This document shows positions 26,883 to 36,012 of a DNA stretch of 47,853 nt, piece by piece. Position 1 is the stretch's first letter. Each line of letters opens with the position of its first letter. Position numbers and translations under genes: made by a program. A model generated the notes under the pieces. The model was not told the origin of the DNA and did no database searches. It saw only the letters and a list, made by a program, of their open reading frames with translations. The stretch spans positions 1-47,853 of the forward strand of contig NZ_JAFIDN010000016.1 in the NCBI RefSeq assembly GCF_017921895.1, read 5' to 3'. Source of the stretch: Natronogracilivirga saccharolytica (GTDB lineage Bacteria; Bacteroidota; Rhodothermia; Balneolales; Natronogracilivirgulaceae).

Positions 26883-28094
26883 TCAACTGCAGAAATCCGG
26901 ATACTTCTTTTGCAAAGCCTCTTCACGAAGCAACGCTTCAACGAAGTAGTAATCTGCGTATATGATCGGTTGATCAACTTCTCCGCCTTCATCACGGTTT
27001 CTGTTACCAACCGAATGCCAGAGGATCGCCACATTGGATCCGTCAGACCGATAGTTGTTTACTAAAGAATTAAGTATGTTCACGGCTTTTTCACGATAAA
27101 ACTCTCTGTCGACAGGCTCCGTAACCAATTCTGAAAGTTCAAGCATTGCTGATGCGGCTATGGCAGCGGCTGAAGCATCCTTTTCTTCATCGGGTATGTT
27201 GGGTGCGTCAAAATCCCAATAGGGAACCAGGTCATCCGGCAGTTCCTTGATGAACTTGTCAGCAAGCATCCGGGCGGTGTCCTTGAATTCATCCATTCCG
27301 GTTTCCCGGTACGTCATGGTAAAACCATATATCCCCCAAGCCTGACCACGCGCCCACATGGATTCATCAAATGCACCCTGATGTGTGACAGCCTCCTCGA
27401 AATCTCCGGTTTCCTTATTGAACAGAGCAACATGGTAAGTGGATGAGTTGGAACGAATATTGTGTTCAGCAGTATGTCTCGCATGATTGATTGCCGCTTC
27501 GCGATAGGATGTATCTTCGGTGGTACTTGATGCCCAGAATAGATACTCCAAATTGATCATGTTGTCGACAATGGTGTTGTGCCTGCCATCGTAGCGTTCA
27601 ATTGCAAATGGCCAGCTTAAAATGGTTCCGACTGTTGGATTGTAAAGCGACATGAGTAGGCCAGCACCGTCAACCAGAATCGGATGATAATCTTCGTTAC
27701 CAGTCAGGCGCAAACCATTTCCAAAACTGTTATACATCATGAATCCCAGATCATGGTTTATGTTTTCCCAACGTCTGAGCGGTTCCAGTTTCATGTTCCA
27801 GTGATGTGCATGTTCCCTCCACTTTTCCTCTTCAGTGGATTCGTAAGCATACCATAACAGACCAGGCCAGAATCCGCTGGTCCATCCATGTATGCCGGTC
27901 GTATTCCAGCCCTTCTCACCGGGAGGAATATTTCTTGGAATCTGATCCTCGTCAGCATCCAGAAGATCAAGCGCCTGATCCATCTGTTCAACTGAAAAAT
28001 CAAGCCATTTCTCCGTGTCCAGACATGTTCTGTTTTCCGTCGTACAGGAGGTCAAAAAAAAAGTGGCTATAAGCAAAAAAATAGTGTATTTCAT
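26883..28094 (-). CDS. GH88 unsaturated glucuronyl hydrolase, lipoprotein (copy 2)
   Basis: The 403-residue protein has a short lipoprotein signal (ATFFLTSC, Cys17) and the GH88 barrel. The catalytic pair is Asp115 in NHDLGF and Asp177 in VDNMINLEYLFWAS. It shares the fold and both acids with copy 1 at 18470 but is clearly divergent, so the two probably prefer different linkages or oligomer lengths. Its ATGAAATA start is the end of a 97-bp sequence that is also found in front of the IS at 19803. It lies 219 bp downstream of uxuA and 121 bp upstream of the SDR operon, so it probably has its own leader. Confidence 0.92.
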   Translation of the reverse strand: MKYTIFLLIATFFLTSCTTENRTCLDTEKWLDFSVEQMDQALDLLDADEDQIPRNIPPGEKGWNTTGIHGWTSGFWPGLLWYAYESTEEEKWREHAHHWNMKLEPLRRWENINHDLGFMMYNSFGNGLRLTGNEDYHPILVDGAGLLMSLYNPTVGTILSWPFAIERYDGRHNTIVDNMINLEYLFWASSTTEDTSYREAAINHARHTAEHNIRSNSSTYHVALFNKETGDFEEAVTHQGAFDESMWARGQAWGIYGFTMTYRETGMDEFKDTARMLADKFIKELPDDLVPYWDFDAPNIPDEEKDASAAAIAASAMLELSELVTEPVDREFYREKAVNILNSLVNNYRSDGSNVAILWHSVGNRNRDEGGEVDQPIIYADYYFVEALLREEALQKKYPDFCS

Positions 28095-28183
28095 AGGCTT
28101 AAATGTTTGTACTTATGTCGAATATGTAATTTCATGAGCGTATGTAATCCTGTGCCTGTGTGTCCGGGTACTGGCCCGGTAAT
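28087..28183 (-). repeat. REP-like repeat/leader copy in front of GH88 copy 2
   Basis: Read on the minus strand, this copy runs from ATTACCGGGCC to ATGAAATA, the start codon region of GH88 copy 2. It aligns along its whole length with 19803-19900. The first part forms an inverted repeat CCGGG-ccagta-CCCGG. It may be a mobile REP-like unit that supplies the GH88 leader and start codon. Confidence 0.65.
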
Positions 28184-28313
28184 GGCCATAATGCTTCACG
28201 ACCTTCGGCTCATGTGTTTCAAATTATCGAGGTTAATTATCTACCCTAAGTTACATTGAGGAGTGTCGGATATGGTAACATAAGCAAACTATGTCGCTAT
28301 TCTCATCCGGCTT

Positions 28314-29507
28314 CTATTTATGCAAAGATATCGCAGTTCTGATTCCCATTTCAACACCACGTATTACAGCCAGTCCGCGCAGGCGTCCGAGATAGGAATA
28401 CCCCGGCGGAGAATCAATTTTCATATCATTCATAATGTTTTGTCCGTGATCGGGGCGAAAAGGTATTCGAATGTCCGTTCGTCCGGCAGATTTGCGTCGC
28501 TGCTGCTCCATGATAAGCTCATAGATGATGTGTTCCATTTGGATATCACCTTTAATATGAAGCGCCTCGTGGAAGGAGCGTCCTTTTTCTCTAGTCACAT
28601 TCCTCAGATGCAGAAAATGAAACCGGTGACCGAGTCGTTGAACCATGCCGGCCAGGTCATTTTCTGGCAGTACGCCATATGATCCTGTACAGAATGTAAG
28701 TCCATTAGATGGAGAGTTGACATTTTCCACCAAAGCTTTGGCATCGGCCTCTGTACTGACAACCCTTGGTAGCCCAAACAATGAGAAAGGGGGGTCGTCA
28801 GGGTGAATGGCCATTCGTACACCCGCTTCTTCTGCAACCGGTACAACTTCATTCAGGAAATCCCTGAGGTTGCTTCTCAGGTCGTCAGATGAAATATTGA
28901 GGTATGTCTCCAGAATGGCCTGAAACTCTTTTAACGTGTAACCCGCCTCTGATCCCGGAAGTCCAGCCAGGATATTTGAAGTTAATTTGGCAATGCCTTT
29001 TTTATCCAGCTTTTTGAAATAAGATTCAGCATCTTGAATGATTACATCAGTGTAATCCGATTCAGCATTCGAGCGTTTCAAAATAAACAGATCGAATGCA
29101 GCAAGGGCCGCCTCATCAAACCGAAGCGTAGTGTAACCGGCAGGGTATTGATGCTCCATATCCGTACGGGTCCAGTCAAGAACCGGCATAAAGTTATAGC
29201 ACAAAACAGGAATACCACATTCCCCCATATTGCGAATGGAAGCCTTAAAATTATCAATATAGGTTTTGTATTTTCCGGTTCTGCGCTTGATATCTTCATG
29301 AACCGGAATACTTTCAACTACCGACCAATGTAACCCTGATCTTTGTATAAGATCTTTGGTCTTTTTGATTTCCTCTATTGTCCATACAGCACCTGTAGGT
29401 AAATGGTGCAATGCAGTAACTATACCGCTGACATCAGCCTGCCGGATTGCATCCAGCGTGATGCTGTCATTGGGACCGAACCACCTCCAGGTTTTTTCAA
29501 ATTTCAT
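28314..29507 (-). CDS. uxuA: D-mannonate dehydratase
   Basis: UxuA dehydrates D-mannonate to 2-keto-3-deoxygluconate in the cytoplasm, the last step that joins the glucuronate branch to the KduI/KduD branch. The 397-residue length and the N-terminus MKFEKTWRWFGPND are typical. Recognisable metal and active-site blocks are IHPDDPPFSLFGLPR, FCTGSYGV, HFLHLRNV and PFRPDHG. It lies three bases after the stop of gnd copy 1, in the same transcription unit, under the operator at 30978. UxuB, the source of its substrate, is encoded at 43145 in the divergent half of the cluster. Confidence 0.96.
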   Translation of the reverse strand: MKFEKTWRWFGPNDSITLDAIRQADVSGIVTALHHLPTGAVWTIEEIKKTKDLIQRSGLHWSVVESIPVHEDIKRRTGKYKTYIDNFKASIRNMGECGIPVLCYNFMPVLDWTRTDMEHQYPAGYTTLRFDEAALAAFDLFILKRSNAESDYTDVIIQDAESYFKKLDKKGIAKLTSNILAGLPGSEAGYTLKEFQAILETYLNISSDDLRSNLRDFLNEVVPVAEEAGVRMAIHPDDPPFSLFGLPRVVSTEADAKALVENVNSPSNGLTFCTGSYGVLPENDLAGMVQRLGHRFHFLHLRNVTREKGRSFHEALHIKGDIQMEHIIYELIMEQQRRKSAGRTDIRIPFRPDHGQNIMNDMKIDSPPGYSYLGRLRGLAVIRGVEMGIRTAISLHK

Positions 29508-29510
29508 AGA

Positions 29511-30917
29511 TTATTCCCATTCCGTGTGAAACACACCATCCTTGTCTTTACGCTGGTAGGTATGTGCTCCAAAAAAGTCCCGTTGAGCCTGAATCAAATT
29601 GGCACCCAGCTGCTCCCGCCGATAGGAATCAAAAAAGCTCAGTGCTGAAGCGAGTCCGGGCACAGGTATGCCGGATTCCATTGCTTTAGTCAGGGTTTTC
29701 CTCCAGGCAGGTTGTGAATTCTCCAATGACTTTCTTAATTGCGGGTCAAGAAGAAGGTTATCCAAATCCGGGAGTGATTTAAAAGCATGCTGTATTTTGT
29801 CCAGCAACCGGGCGCGGATAATACATCCTCCTCTCCATATTCTGGCAATTTCAGCAGGATTCAAGTCCCATTCATATTCACGGCTTGCTTCGCGCATCAG
29901 GAAAAAGCCCTGGGCATAGGAACAAATTTTTGATGCACTGAGTGCATCCCTCACGTCATATTTAAAAGATTTTGAATTGCCGTTATGTTGCAGTGGTGGT
30001 CCTGTAAGTATACTGGATGCTTTTACCCGCTCTTCTTTGAATGATGAGATAATTCTTGCAAATACGGCCTCAGCTATGGTTGGGATCGGCACTCCCAGGT
30101 CAAGAGCTAATTGTACTGTCCACTTGCCGGTTCCTTTTTGGCCGGCCGCATCCAGTATCATGTCTATAAGTGGTTTTCCGGTATCGGGATCATTTTTTTT
30201 GAATATTTCAGCCGTGATCTCGATAAGATATGACTCCAGGTCACCTTTGTTCCACTCCGAGAAGGTTTTGTGAAGATCTGAAGCATCCATACCCAAAACT
30301 TGCTCCAGGATCATATATGCCTCCGTTATCAACTGCATGTCACTGTATTCGATGCCATTATGGACTGCCTTGACAAAATGTCCCGCACCGCCCGGACCGA
30401 TATACGTGCAGCAGGGCTCGCCATTTACATTAGCCGCAACGCCATTCAGTATCTGTTCCACTAACTTGTAACCCTCTCTGGAACCACCCGGCATGAGTGA
30501 CGGGCCATTCAGTGCTCCTTTCGCTCCGCCACTTACACCCATGCCGATATAATGAATACCATGTTTCTCAAGCTTCATTTCTCGTTTTTCGGTGTCCCGA
30601 AAATCCGAGTTTCCTCCATCGATGAGTACATCACCCTTGTCAAGATATGGCAAAAGTGCGTCAATCGTCTGATCCACCGGAGATCCGGCTTTGATCATCA
30701 TCCAGATTTTCCGCGGCCGTTTCAGCGTATTTACCAATTCCTCCAGAGAGTACGCAGGTACTATACTCTTGCCCTGTGCCTTGGAGTTTATGAAATCTTC
30801 GGTCATTTCCTTTTCCAGGTTGTAAACAGCAACCGAAAAGCCTCTGGACTCAATATTCAAACTTATATTTTCGCCCATTACAGCCAGGCCAATCACTCCA
30901 ATCTCTTTTTTTTCCAT
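29511..30917 (-). CDS. gnd: 6-phosphogluconate dehydrogenase, copy 1 (altered cofactor site)
   Basis: The 468-residue protein has the Gnd family layout with catalytic Lys183 and Glu190 (HFVKAVHNGIEY) and the C-terminal GVFHTEW. It oxidatively decarboxylates 6-phosphogluconate to ribulose 5-phosphate. The NADP-binding Asn-Arg-Thr of copy 2 is Asn33-Leu34-Glu35 here. Loss of the arginine and gain of an acid argue for NAD preference. The substrate loop also differs (GGAKGALNG instead of GGEEGALKG). It shares a unit with uxuA, so it is tied to uronate use. A related 6-phospho-sugar acid substrate is possible. Confidence 0.9.
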   Translation of the reverse strand: MEKKEIGVIGLAVMGENISLNIESRGFSVAVYNLEKEMTEDFINSKAQGKSIVPAYSLEELVNTLKRPRKIWMMIKAGSPVDQTIDALLPYLDKGDVLIDGGNSDFRDTEKREMKLEKHGIHYIGMGVSGGAKGALNGPSLMPGGSREGYKLVEQILNGVAANVNGEPCCTYIGPGGAGHFVKAVHNGIEYSDMQLITEAYMILEQVLGMDASDLHKTFSEWNKGDLESYLIEITAEIFKKNDPDTGKPLIDMILDAAGQKGTGKWTVQLALDLGVPIPTIAEAVFARIISSFKEERVKASSILTGPPLQHNGNSKSFKYDVRDALSASKICSYAQGFFLMREASREYEWDLNPAEIARIWRGGCIIRARLLDKIQHAFKSLPDLDNLLLDPQLRKSLENSQPAWRKTLTKAMESGIPVPGLASALSFFDSYRREQLGANLIQAQRDFFGAHTYQRKDKDGVFHTEWE

Positions 30918-30977
30918 AGCGTTATTATCTGTTCATGCAAATTAAACAATGGTTGTAACTAGATAAAAATTAATTGA

Positions 30978-30991
30978 ATTAACCGGTTAAT
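30978..30991. promoter_or_regulatory. LacI-type operator upstream of gnd-uxuA
   Basis: ATTAACCGGTTAAT is a perfect 14-bp palindrome with the TTAA-n-CG-n-TTAA pattern of the other sites. It lies 61 bp upstream of the gnd copy 1 start and directly downstream of the tkt terminator. Confidence 0.7.
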
Positions 30992-31003
30992 CAAACATTT
31001 TAA

Positions 31004-31040
31004 AATATATCGGAGCTCTTTTCCAAAGCTCCGATATATT
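31004..31040 (-). terminator. Intrinsic terminator of the tkt operon
   Basis: AATATATCGGAGCT (31004-31017) and AGCTCCGATATATT (31027-31040) form a perfect 14-bp stem with a 9-base loop. On the minus strand it starts 35 bases after the tkt stop and is followed by TTAAAATG. It separates the HAD-larA-gnd-pfk-tkt unit from gnd-uxuA. Confidence 0.75.
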
Positions 31041-31074
31041 ATTGTTGCTCAGTTTTAAGTAATAATGATCAGTC

Positions 31075-33084
31075 TTAACCTCCAGATTTCTGCAAATTAA
31101 GTGCTTTTTCTACTACCTTATCAGCGGTAAAGCCGAGCGCCTGCATAGCGTCATTTACTTTCGCTGACACACCAAATCGTTCCAGGGAAACATGAACTCC
31201 GTTAATTCCTGTATATTTCTGCCATCCGTAGGATACACCAGCCTCAACAGCAATGCGTCCGGTGATTTGGGGCGGCAGCACAGAATTACGGTACTCATCT
31301 GACTGGTTATCGAAAACTTCAAAACAGGCCATGTTAACCACACGGGCGGATATACCTTGCTCAAGAAGTTTTTCACGGGCCTCGAGCGCTAGCTGAACTT
31401 CCGAACCTGTTGCAATAATAATCATGTCGTCTTGTTCTCCTCCGGCGAGTACATATCCACCCTTGAGAACGCCGTCAGCAGGTGCATATTTATTACGGTC
31501 GATTATGGGCAATCCCTGACGTGTTAAAGCAAGTACTGTCGGACCATCGGTACGTTCCAGGGCCATCTGCCAGGCCAGGGCCGTTTCGTTGGCATCAGCC
31601 GGACGAATAACATGTATGTTCGGCATAGCCCGAAGTGAAGAAAGGTGTTCAACAGGCTGATGCGTGGGACCGTCTTCTCCCAGACCAATACTGTCATGAG
31701 TGAAAACATAAATAACCGGTGCTTTCATCATTGCTGCCAGCCGCAGACTTGCACGCATGTAATCGGAAAAGATCAGGAAGGTCCCGCCATATGGTCGAAG
31801 ATGTGACAATGCCATCCCGTTCATGATGGCTCCCATGCTGTGTTCACGCACACCATAACGGATGTATCGCCCAAGGCGATTTTTGGCTGAATGGTCTTCG
31901 TGATAGCTTACTCGTGTATTATTGGAAGGAGTGAGGTCAGCTGATCCGCCGATAATCTGAGGACTTTCTTTAACGATATGCTCAAGAGTCGTGCCGGATG
32001 CCTTGCGAGTCGCCATTTTCCCGTCATCGGGAGAAAACTTAGGCAAAACGGACTTCCAGTCAATATTCAGCTTGCCCTCTTCAAGTTCTTTGAACTCACT
32101 GTATAATTCGGGGTAACGGGTGGCATATTCACTGAGCAGCTCTTTCCATTCGTTTTCAAGCTGCGAGCCTACATCAATGGCCTGGCGGAAATGAGTCCGT
32201 GCTTCTTCCGGAATGAAAAAATCCTTGTCCGGATCAAAACCGTAGGCCTCTTTTGTTTTACGTACTTCATCTTCACCGAGGGCAGCTCCATGAGAGGCGG
32301 CCGTATCCTGCTTATTCGGACTGCCGTAACCAATGTTCGTTTTTGTTACGATGAGAGAAGGTCGGCCTTCGTTGTCTGTCCGGCATCGGGAAAGCGCAGA
32401 TTCTATGGATGCAAGATCATTTCCGTCAGCATGCACAACGTTCCATCCGTACGCTTCATAACGTTTGCCGACATCTTCGGAAAACGATAGGTCTGTCTCA
32501 CCATCAATGGAAATGCTGTTGTCGTCATAAAAATAAATGATGTTGTCAAGACGAAGATGTCCGGCCAGTGAGGCCGCTTCGCTTTGCACACCTTCCATGA
32601 TATCTCCGTCACTGACAATACCATATATGGTGTAGTCGATAACCGCAAATCCTTCCCGGTTGAAATATGCTGCAAGGTATTTCTGGGCAAGTGCCATTCC
32701 GACACCATTTCCGAAACCCTGGCCGAGCGGACCAGTTGTGGTTTCCACTCCCAGATCCGGTTCATATTCGGGATGACCGGGGGTCATGCTGTTCAGCTGC
32801 CGGAACTGCTTTATCTCTTCGAGCGGCAGGTTATAACCAGTCAAGTGCAGCAGAGAGTAGAGCAACATGGAACCGTGTCCGGCGGAAAGCACAAACCGGT
32901 CGCGATTGATCCACTGCGGATTTTCGGGACTATGTCTCAGGTGTTTGGTCCACAATTGATAAGCCAGGGGTGCCGTGCCCATGGGCATGCCCGGGTGTCC
33001 GGCTTTAGCCTTTTCAACAGCGTCTATGGACAGCGTTCGAATAGTATTAATGCAAAGGGTGTCAAGGTCTGTTTTTTTATTCAT
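31075..33084 (-). CDS. tkt: Transketolase
   Basis: The 669-residue protein carries all transketolase parts: N-terminal HPGMPMG, the thiamine diphosphate motif from [13 protein letters not shown] to DDNSIS, the middle Pyr domain with [13 protein letters not shown] and [17 protein letters not shown], and a C-terminal domain. It interconverts pentose, triose, tetrose and heptose phosphates. It lies 18 bp after the PPi-type PFK gene and is the last gene before a strong terminator. No transaldolase is encoded in the window. This pairing would suit the sedoheptulose-bisphosphate variant of the pentose phosphate pathway. Confidence 0.96.
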   Translation of the reverse strand: MNKKTDLDTLCINTIRTLSIDAVEKAKAGHPGMPMGTAPLAYQLWTKHLRHSPENPQWINRDRFVLSAGHGSMLLYSLLHLTGYNLPLEEIKQFRQLNSMTPGHPEYEPDLGVETTTGPLGQGFGNGVGMALAQKYLAAYFNREGFAVIDYTIYGIVSDGDIMEGVQSEAASLAGHLRLDNIIYFYDDNSISIDGETDLSFSEDVGKRYEAYGWNVVHADGNDLASIESALSRCRTDNEGRPSLIVTKTNIGYGSPNKQDTAASHGAALGEDEVRKTKEAYGFDPDKDFFIPEEARTHFRQAIDVGSQLENEWKELLSEYATRYPELYSEFKELEEGKLNIDWKSVLPKFSPDDGKMATRKASGTTLEHIVKESPQIIGGSADLTPSNNTRVSYHEDHSAKNRLGRYIRYGVREHSMGAIMNGMALSHLRPYGGTFLIFSDYMRASLRLAAMMKAPVIYVFTHDSIGLGEDGPTHQPVEHLSSLRAMPNIHVIRPADANETALAWQMALERTDGPTVLALTRQGLPIIDRNKYAPADGVLKGGYVLAGGEQDDMIIIATGSEVQLALEAREKLLEQGISARVVNMACFEVFDNQSDEYRNSVLPPQITGRIAVEAGVSYGWQKYTGINGVHVSLERFGVSAKVNDAMQALGFTADKVVEKALNLQKSGG

Positions 33085-33102
33085 TCGCTATAAAATTCTG
33101 TT

Positions 33103-34401
33103 TTAGATTTTTGTCGTTTTATACTCCTGAGGGATATATTCCCGGCATTTCTTTTCCGCGAATATTGGCTTGATTCTTGCAAATCGCTGTACTCCATTCA
33201 CAAGAGGAATGCTTACCCAGTCTTCCCCGATCAATGGTTGCGCATACCGGATGAAGTCATCGGTAACATCACATCGGTTCTCCGTAATCCAGTTCCGCGG
33301 GAACTCTCGCTCCGAGTTGGCCACTTTTTCAAGCGGTACCTTGTCATAATAAACTGAATAAAGATCACCGGGTTTACGAAGTATGGTAGCCATGTATCCC
33401 GATCCGTCTTCTTTTGCAATCATTACGGCCTTTCGACCAACGCGCCAGGCTTCTTCAAGGTCAGTCACCGAAGCATAAATCATATTATGGCGCTGATCGG
33501 TGCCGGGAACATTCTGCCGGGCTGCACCACGTGCCTTGATTCCATTTTCATTCAGATGATTTACCAGTTTTTGTCCGACGGTAATTTTACTTGCAGAAAA
33601 TTGTGTATGTCCGAATGAGTCCTGTGTTTCACCAATATCGCCCAATGGAAAACCCTCGCTGATGGCCACGATTGACCGGCCATATTTAGCTACATTATCA
33701 TTAACAGCATCAGTGAGTTCTTCCACAGTCATATCCGATTCTTTCATGAATATCTGCAGCGGCATTTCGCGATTGGGATCAGCCAGGCGGGCTGCAGCCG
33801 GTATATAGCCGATTTTGCGCCCCATCATCTGAATGACCAGAACAGGATCAGCAGGTGACGATCCGGCATTTTCTTCGTTTGCATTCTGGATGTTCAGAGC
33901 CCAATACCGTGCTACACTTCCGTATCCGGGTGTGTGATCAATTAGCTGGAACTCCGAGTCGCCGACATCGTTGTCAATGGTTTTCGGAACACCTGTTCCA
34001 ATAAGGTCCAGTCCTCTCTCCCCGGCAATCTTTGCCACCTTGTTGGCGGTATCCATAGAGTCGTTTCCACCGATATAGAAAAAATAACCGATATTATGAG
34101 CTTTCAGAACTTCAATGACACGGTCAAAATCTTCTTCCTGATGCGGTTTAAGTTTATATCTGCACGTTCCGATAGAACCGGCTGCCGGAGTTGTTCGCAG
34201 AAGCCGGATTTCTTCATCGGATTGTGCGGACATGTCAATCAATTCTTCCTTTAATAAGCCCTCAATTCCATGGCGCCCTGCATAGATGGTGCCGAAAGTA
34301 TCAGGGTATTGCTTGCAGGTTTCAACAATGGCACGCAGTGAATTGTTAATAACCGCCGTTGGGCCGCCTGATTGGGCGACAAGTACATTTTTGGCTTTCA
34401 T
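33103..34401 (-). CDS. 6-phosphofructokinase, probably pyrophosphate-dependent
   Basis: The 432-residue enzyme belongs to the PFK-A superfamily. It has GGND at 111-114 with Asp114 where ATP enzymes have glycine, and PKTIDND (139-145) with Lys140 in place of the glycine of PGTIDND. Asp and Lys at these two positions are the signature of PPi-dependent enzymes. It would reversibly phosphorylate fructose 6-phosphate, and enzymes of this type can also act on sedoheptulose 7-phosphate. A hairpin sits in its 5' leader. It is cotranscribed with tkt and probably with gnd copy 2 upstream. Confidence 0.88.
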   Translation of the reverse strand: MKAKNVLVAQSGGPTAVINNSLRAIVETCKQYPDTFGTIYAGRHGIEGLLKEELIDMSAQSDEEIRLLRTTPAAGSIGTCRYKLKPHQEEDFDRVIEVLKAHNIGYFFYIGGNDSMDTANKVAKIAGERGLDLIGTGVPKTIDNDVGDSEFQLIDHTPGYGSVARYWALNIQNANEENAGSSPADPVLVIQMMGRKIGYIPAAARLADPNREMPLQIFMKESDMTVEELTDAVNDNVAKYGRSIVAISEGFPLGDIGETQDSFGHTQFSASKITVGQKLVNHLNENGIKARGAARQNVPGTDQRHNMIYASVTDLEEAWRVGRKAVMIAKEDGSGYMATILRKPGDLYSVYYDKVPLEKVANSEREFPRNWITENRCDVTDDFIRYAQPLIGEDWVSIPLVNGVQRFARIKPIFAEKKCREYIPQEYKTTKI

Positions 34402-34418
34402 AAGTTTTTATTTTTGCA

Positions 34419-34444
34419 CCGGGCATTCTGTACAGTATGCCCGG
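34419..34444 (-). promoter_or_regulatory. Intercistronic hairpin in the PFK leader
   Basis: CCGGGCAT (34419-34426) pairs with ATGCCCGG (34437-34444), a perfect 8-bp stem with a 10-base loop, ending 17 bases upstream of the PFK start codon on the minus strand. No U-run follows on that strand. It may set mRNA stability or translation between gnd copy 2 and PFK. Confidence 0.4.
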
Positions 34445-34513
34445 CAGTGTGAAAAAAATATATTTAAACAGTTTTCAAACCGGTTTTGCTGCTCATTAAA
34501 ACCTGCCGGGGTA

Positions 34514-35926
34514 CTATATATTCAGCCATTCGGTATGGAATACCCCTTCTTTGTCAAGGCGTTTGTATGTATGAGCACCGAAATAATCACGTTGCGCCTG
34601 CAGTAAGTTGGCCCCCAAGCGCTCATGCCGGTAGGAGTCGTAATAGCTCAGAGCCGAACTGAATGCAGGGATTGGTATGCCCAACCGTGAAGCGGCAGCA
34701 ACAACATCCCTCCAGGCATCCTGCGATTTATCTATAGAATCCTTGAAGTAGGGGTGGAGGAGCAGGTTTTCGAGGTTCGGATTTTCAGTATACGCATCCT
34801 TGATATGCTGGAGAAAATGGGCTCGTATGATACAGCCGCCCCTCCATATCATGGCAATTCCGCCGAAATCAAGATTCCAGTTGTATTCATCGCTGGCATC
34901 CTGCATGAGTCCGAATCCCTGGGCGTAGGAGCATATTTTGGAAGCGTACAGAGCATCGCGTATGGCGTTTTTAAAAGTTTCGCGGTCGCCGTCGAATGAC
35001 GCATCCGGACCGGTGAGTATCCTCGATGCCTTGACTCTTTGTTCTTTTAGTGAGGATATGATCCGGGCGAATACGGCTTCCGCAATTGTGGGTACCGAAG
35101 TTCCCAGGTCAAGTGCTGCCTGAACGGTCAACTTGCCGGTACCTTTTTGTCCGGCTGTATCGAGAATTACATCCACCATAGGCTTGCCGGTATCGGGATC
35201 AGTTTTACTCAGGATATCGGCCGTTATTTCGATAAGATAGGAATCCAGGTCTCCGGAGTTCCATTCCGAAAAGGTCTCATGGAGTTCCTGTGCATTCATT
35301 CCCAGAACATGTTTCAGCAGCATATAAGCTTCGGTAATAAGCTGCATGTCACCGTATTCGATACCGTTGTGTACCATTTTGACAAAGTGTCCGGCACCGC
35401 CTTCACCAATATGGGTAGAGCAGGGATCTCCATCTACCTGAGCAGAGATACGTGTAAAAATAGGTTCAACAAGCTTGTAAGCCTCCTTTTTCCCACCGGG
35501 CATAATCGACGGGCCCTTGAGAGCACCTTCTTCGCCGCCGCTTACACCGGTTCCGATATACAGCAGCCCCTTTTTTTCAAGCTCTTTTGAACGTCGTTCA
35601 GTATCACGATAATCGGAATTTCCTCCGTCAATGATCAGATCACCTTTGTCGAGCAACGGCAGCAAGCTTTCAATGGTCTTGTCCACCGGTGCGCCGGCTT
35701 TGACCATAAGCATGACTTTTCTCGGTCTTTCCAGTGCATTAATAAATTCCTCAAGCGAGTAGGCCGGGTAGATATTTTTATCTTTGCCCCGGTTTTCGGC
35801 AAATTTTCTGGTTTTTTCTTCCGTACGATTGTAAACAGCAACGGAGAATCCCTTTGATTCCATATTGAGGACAAGATTCTCACCCATTACTGCAAGACCG
35901 ATCAAACCAATATTGAATTTTTCCAT
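34514..35926 (-). CDS. gnd: 6-phosphogluconate dehydrogenase, copy 2 (NADP-type)
   Basis: The 470-residue Gnd has the standard cofactor triad Asn33-Arg34-Thr35, which binds the 2'-phosphate of NADP. Catalytic Lys183 and Glu190 lie in [16 protein letters not shown], the substrate loop is canonical ([19 protein letters not shown]) and the C-terminus ends in GVFHTEW. It is the conventional pentose phosphate enzyme and a clear paralog of copy 1 four kilobases away. It lies between larA-like and PFK genes in the minus-strand operon. Confidence 0.95.
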   Translation of the reverse strand: MEKFNIGLIGLAVMGENLVLNMESKGFSVAVYNRTEEKTRKFAENRGKDKNIYPAYSLEEFINALERPRKVMLMVKAGAPVDKTIESLLPLLDKGDLIIDGGNSDYRDTERRSKELEKKGLLYIGTGVSGGEEGALKGPSIMPGGKKEAYKLVEPIFTRISAQVDGDPCSTHIGEGGAGHFVKMVHNGIEYGDMQLITEAYMLLKHVLGMNAQELHETFSEWNSGDLDSYLIEITADILSKTDPDTGKPMVDVILDTAGQKGTGKLTVQAALDLGTSVPTIAEAVFARIISSLKEQRVKASRILTGPDASFDGDRETFKNAIRDALYASKICSYAQGFGLMQDASDEYNWNLDFGGIAMIWRGGCIIRAHFLQHIKDAYTENPNLENLLLHPYFKDSIDKSQDAWRDVVAAASRLGIPIPAFSSALSYYDSYRHERLGANLLQAQRDYFGAHTYKRLDKEGVFHTEWLNI

Positions 35927-36012
35927 AATACTTCCTCAGATTTTAAAAATGATAACAGTTGTTTGTTTAATATTTAATACTTGTGAACCTGTTGGCTGAT
36001 ATGTATTGACAG

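Noticed and set aside
34477-34486. AAACCGGTTT palindrome between gnd copy 2 and PFK as another operator
   Set aside because: It lacks the TTAA arms shared by the four accepted sites.
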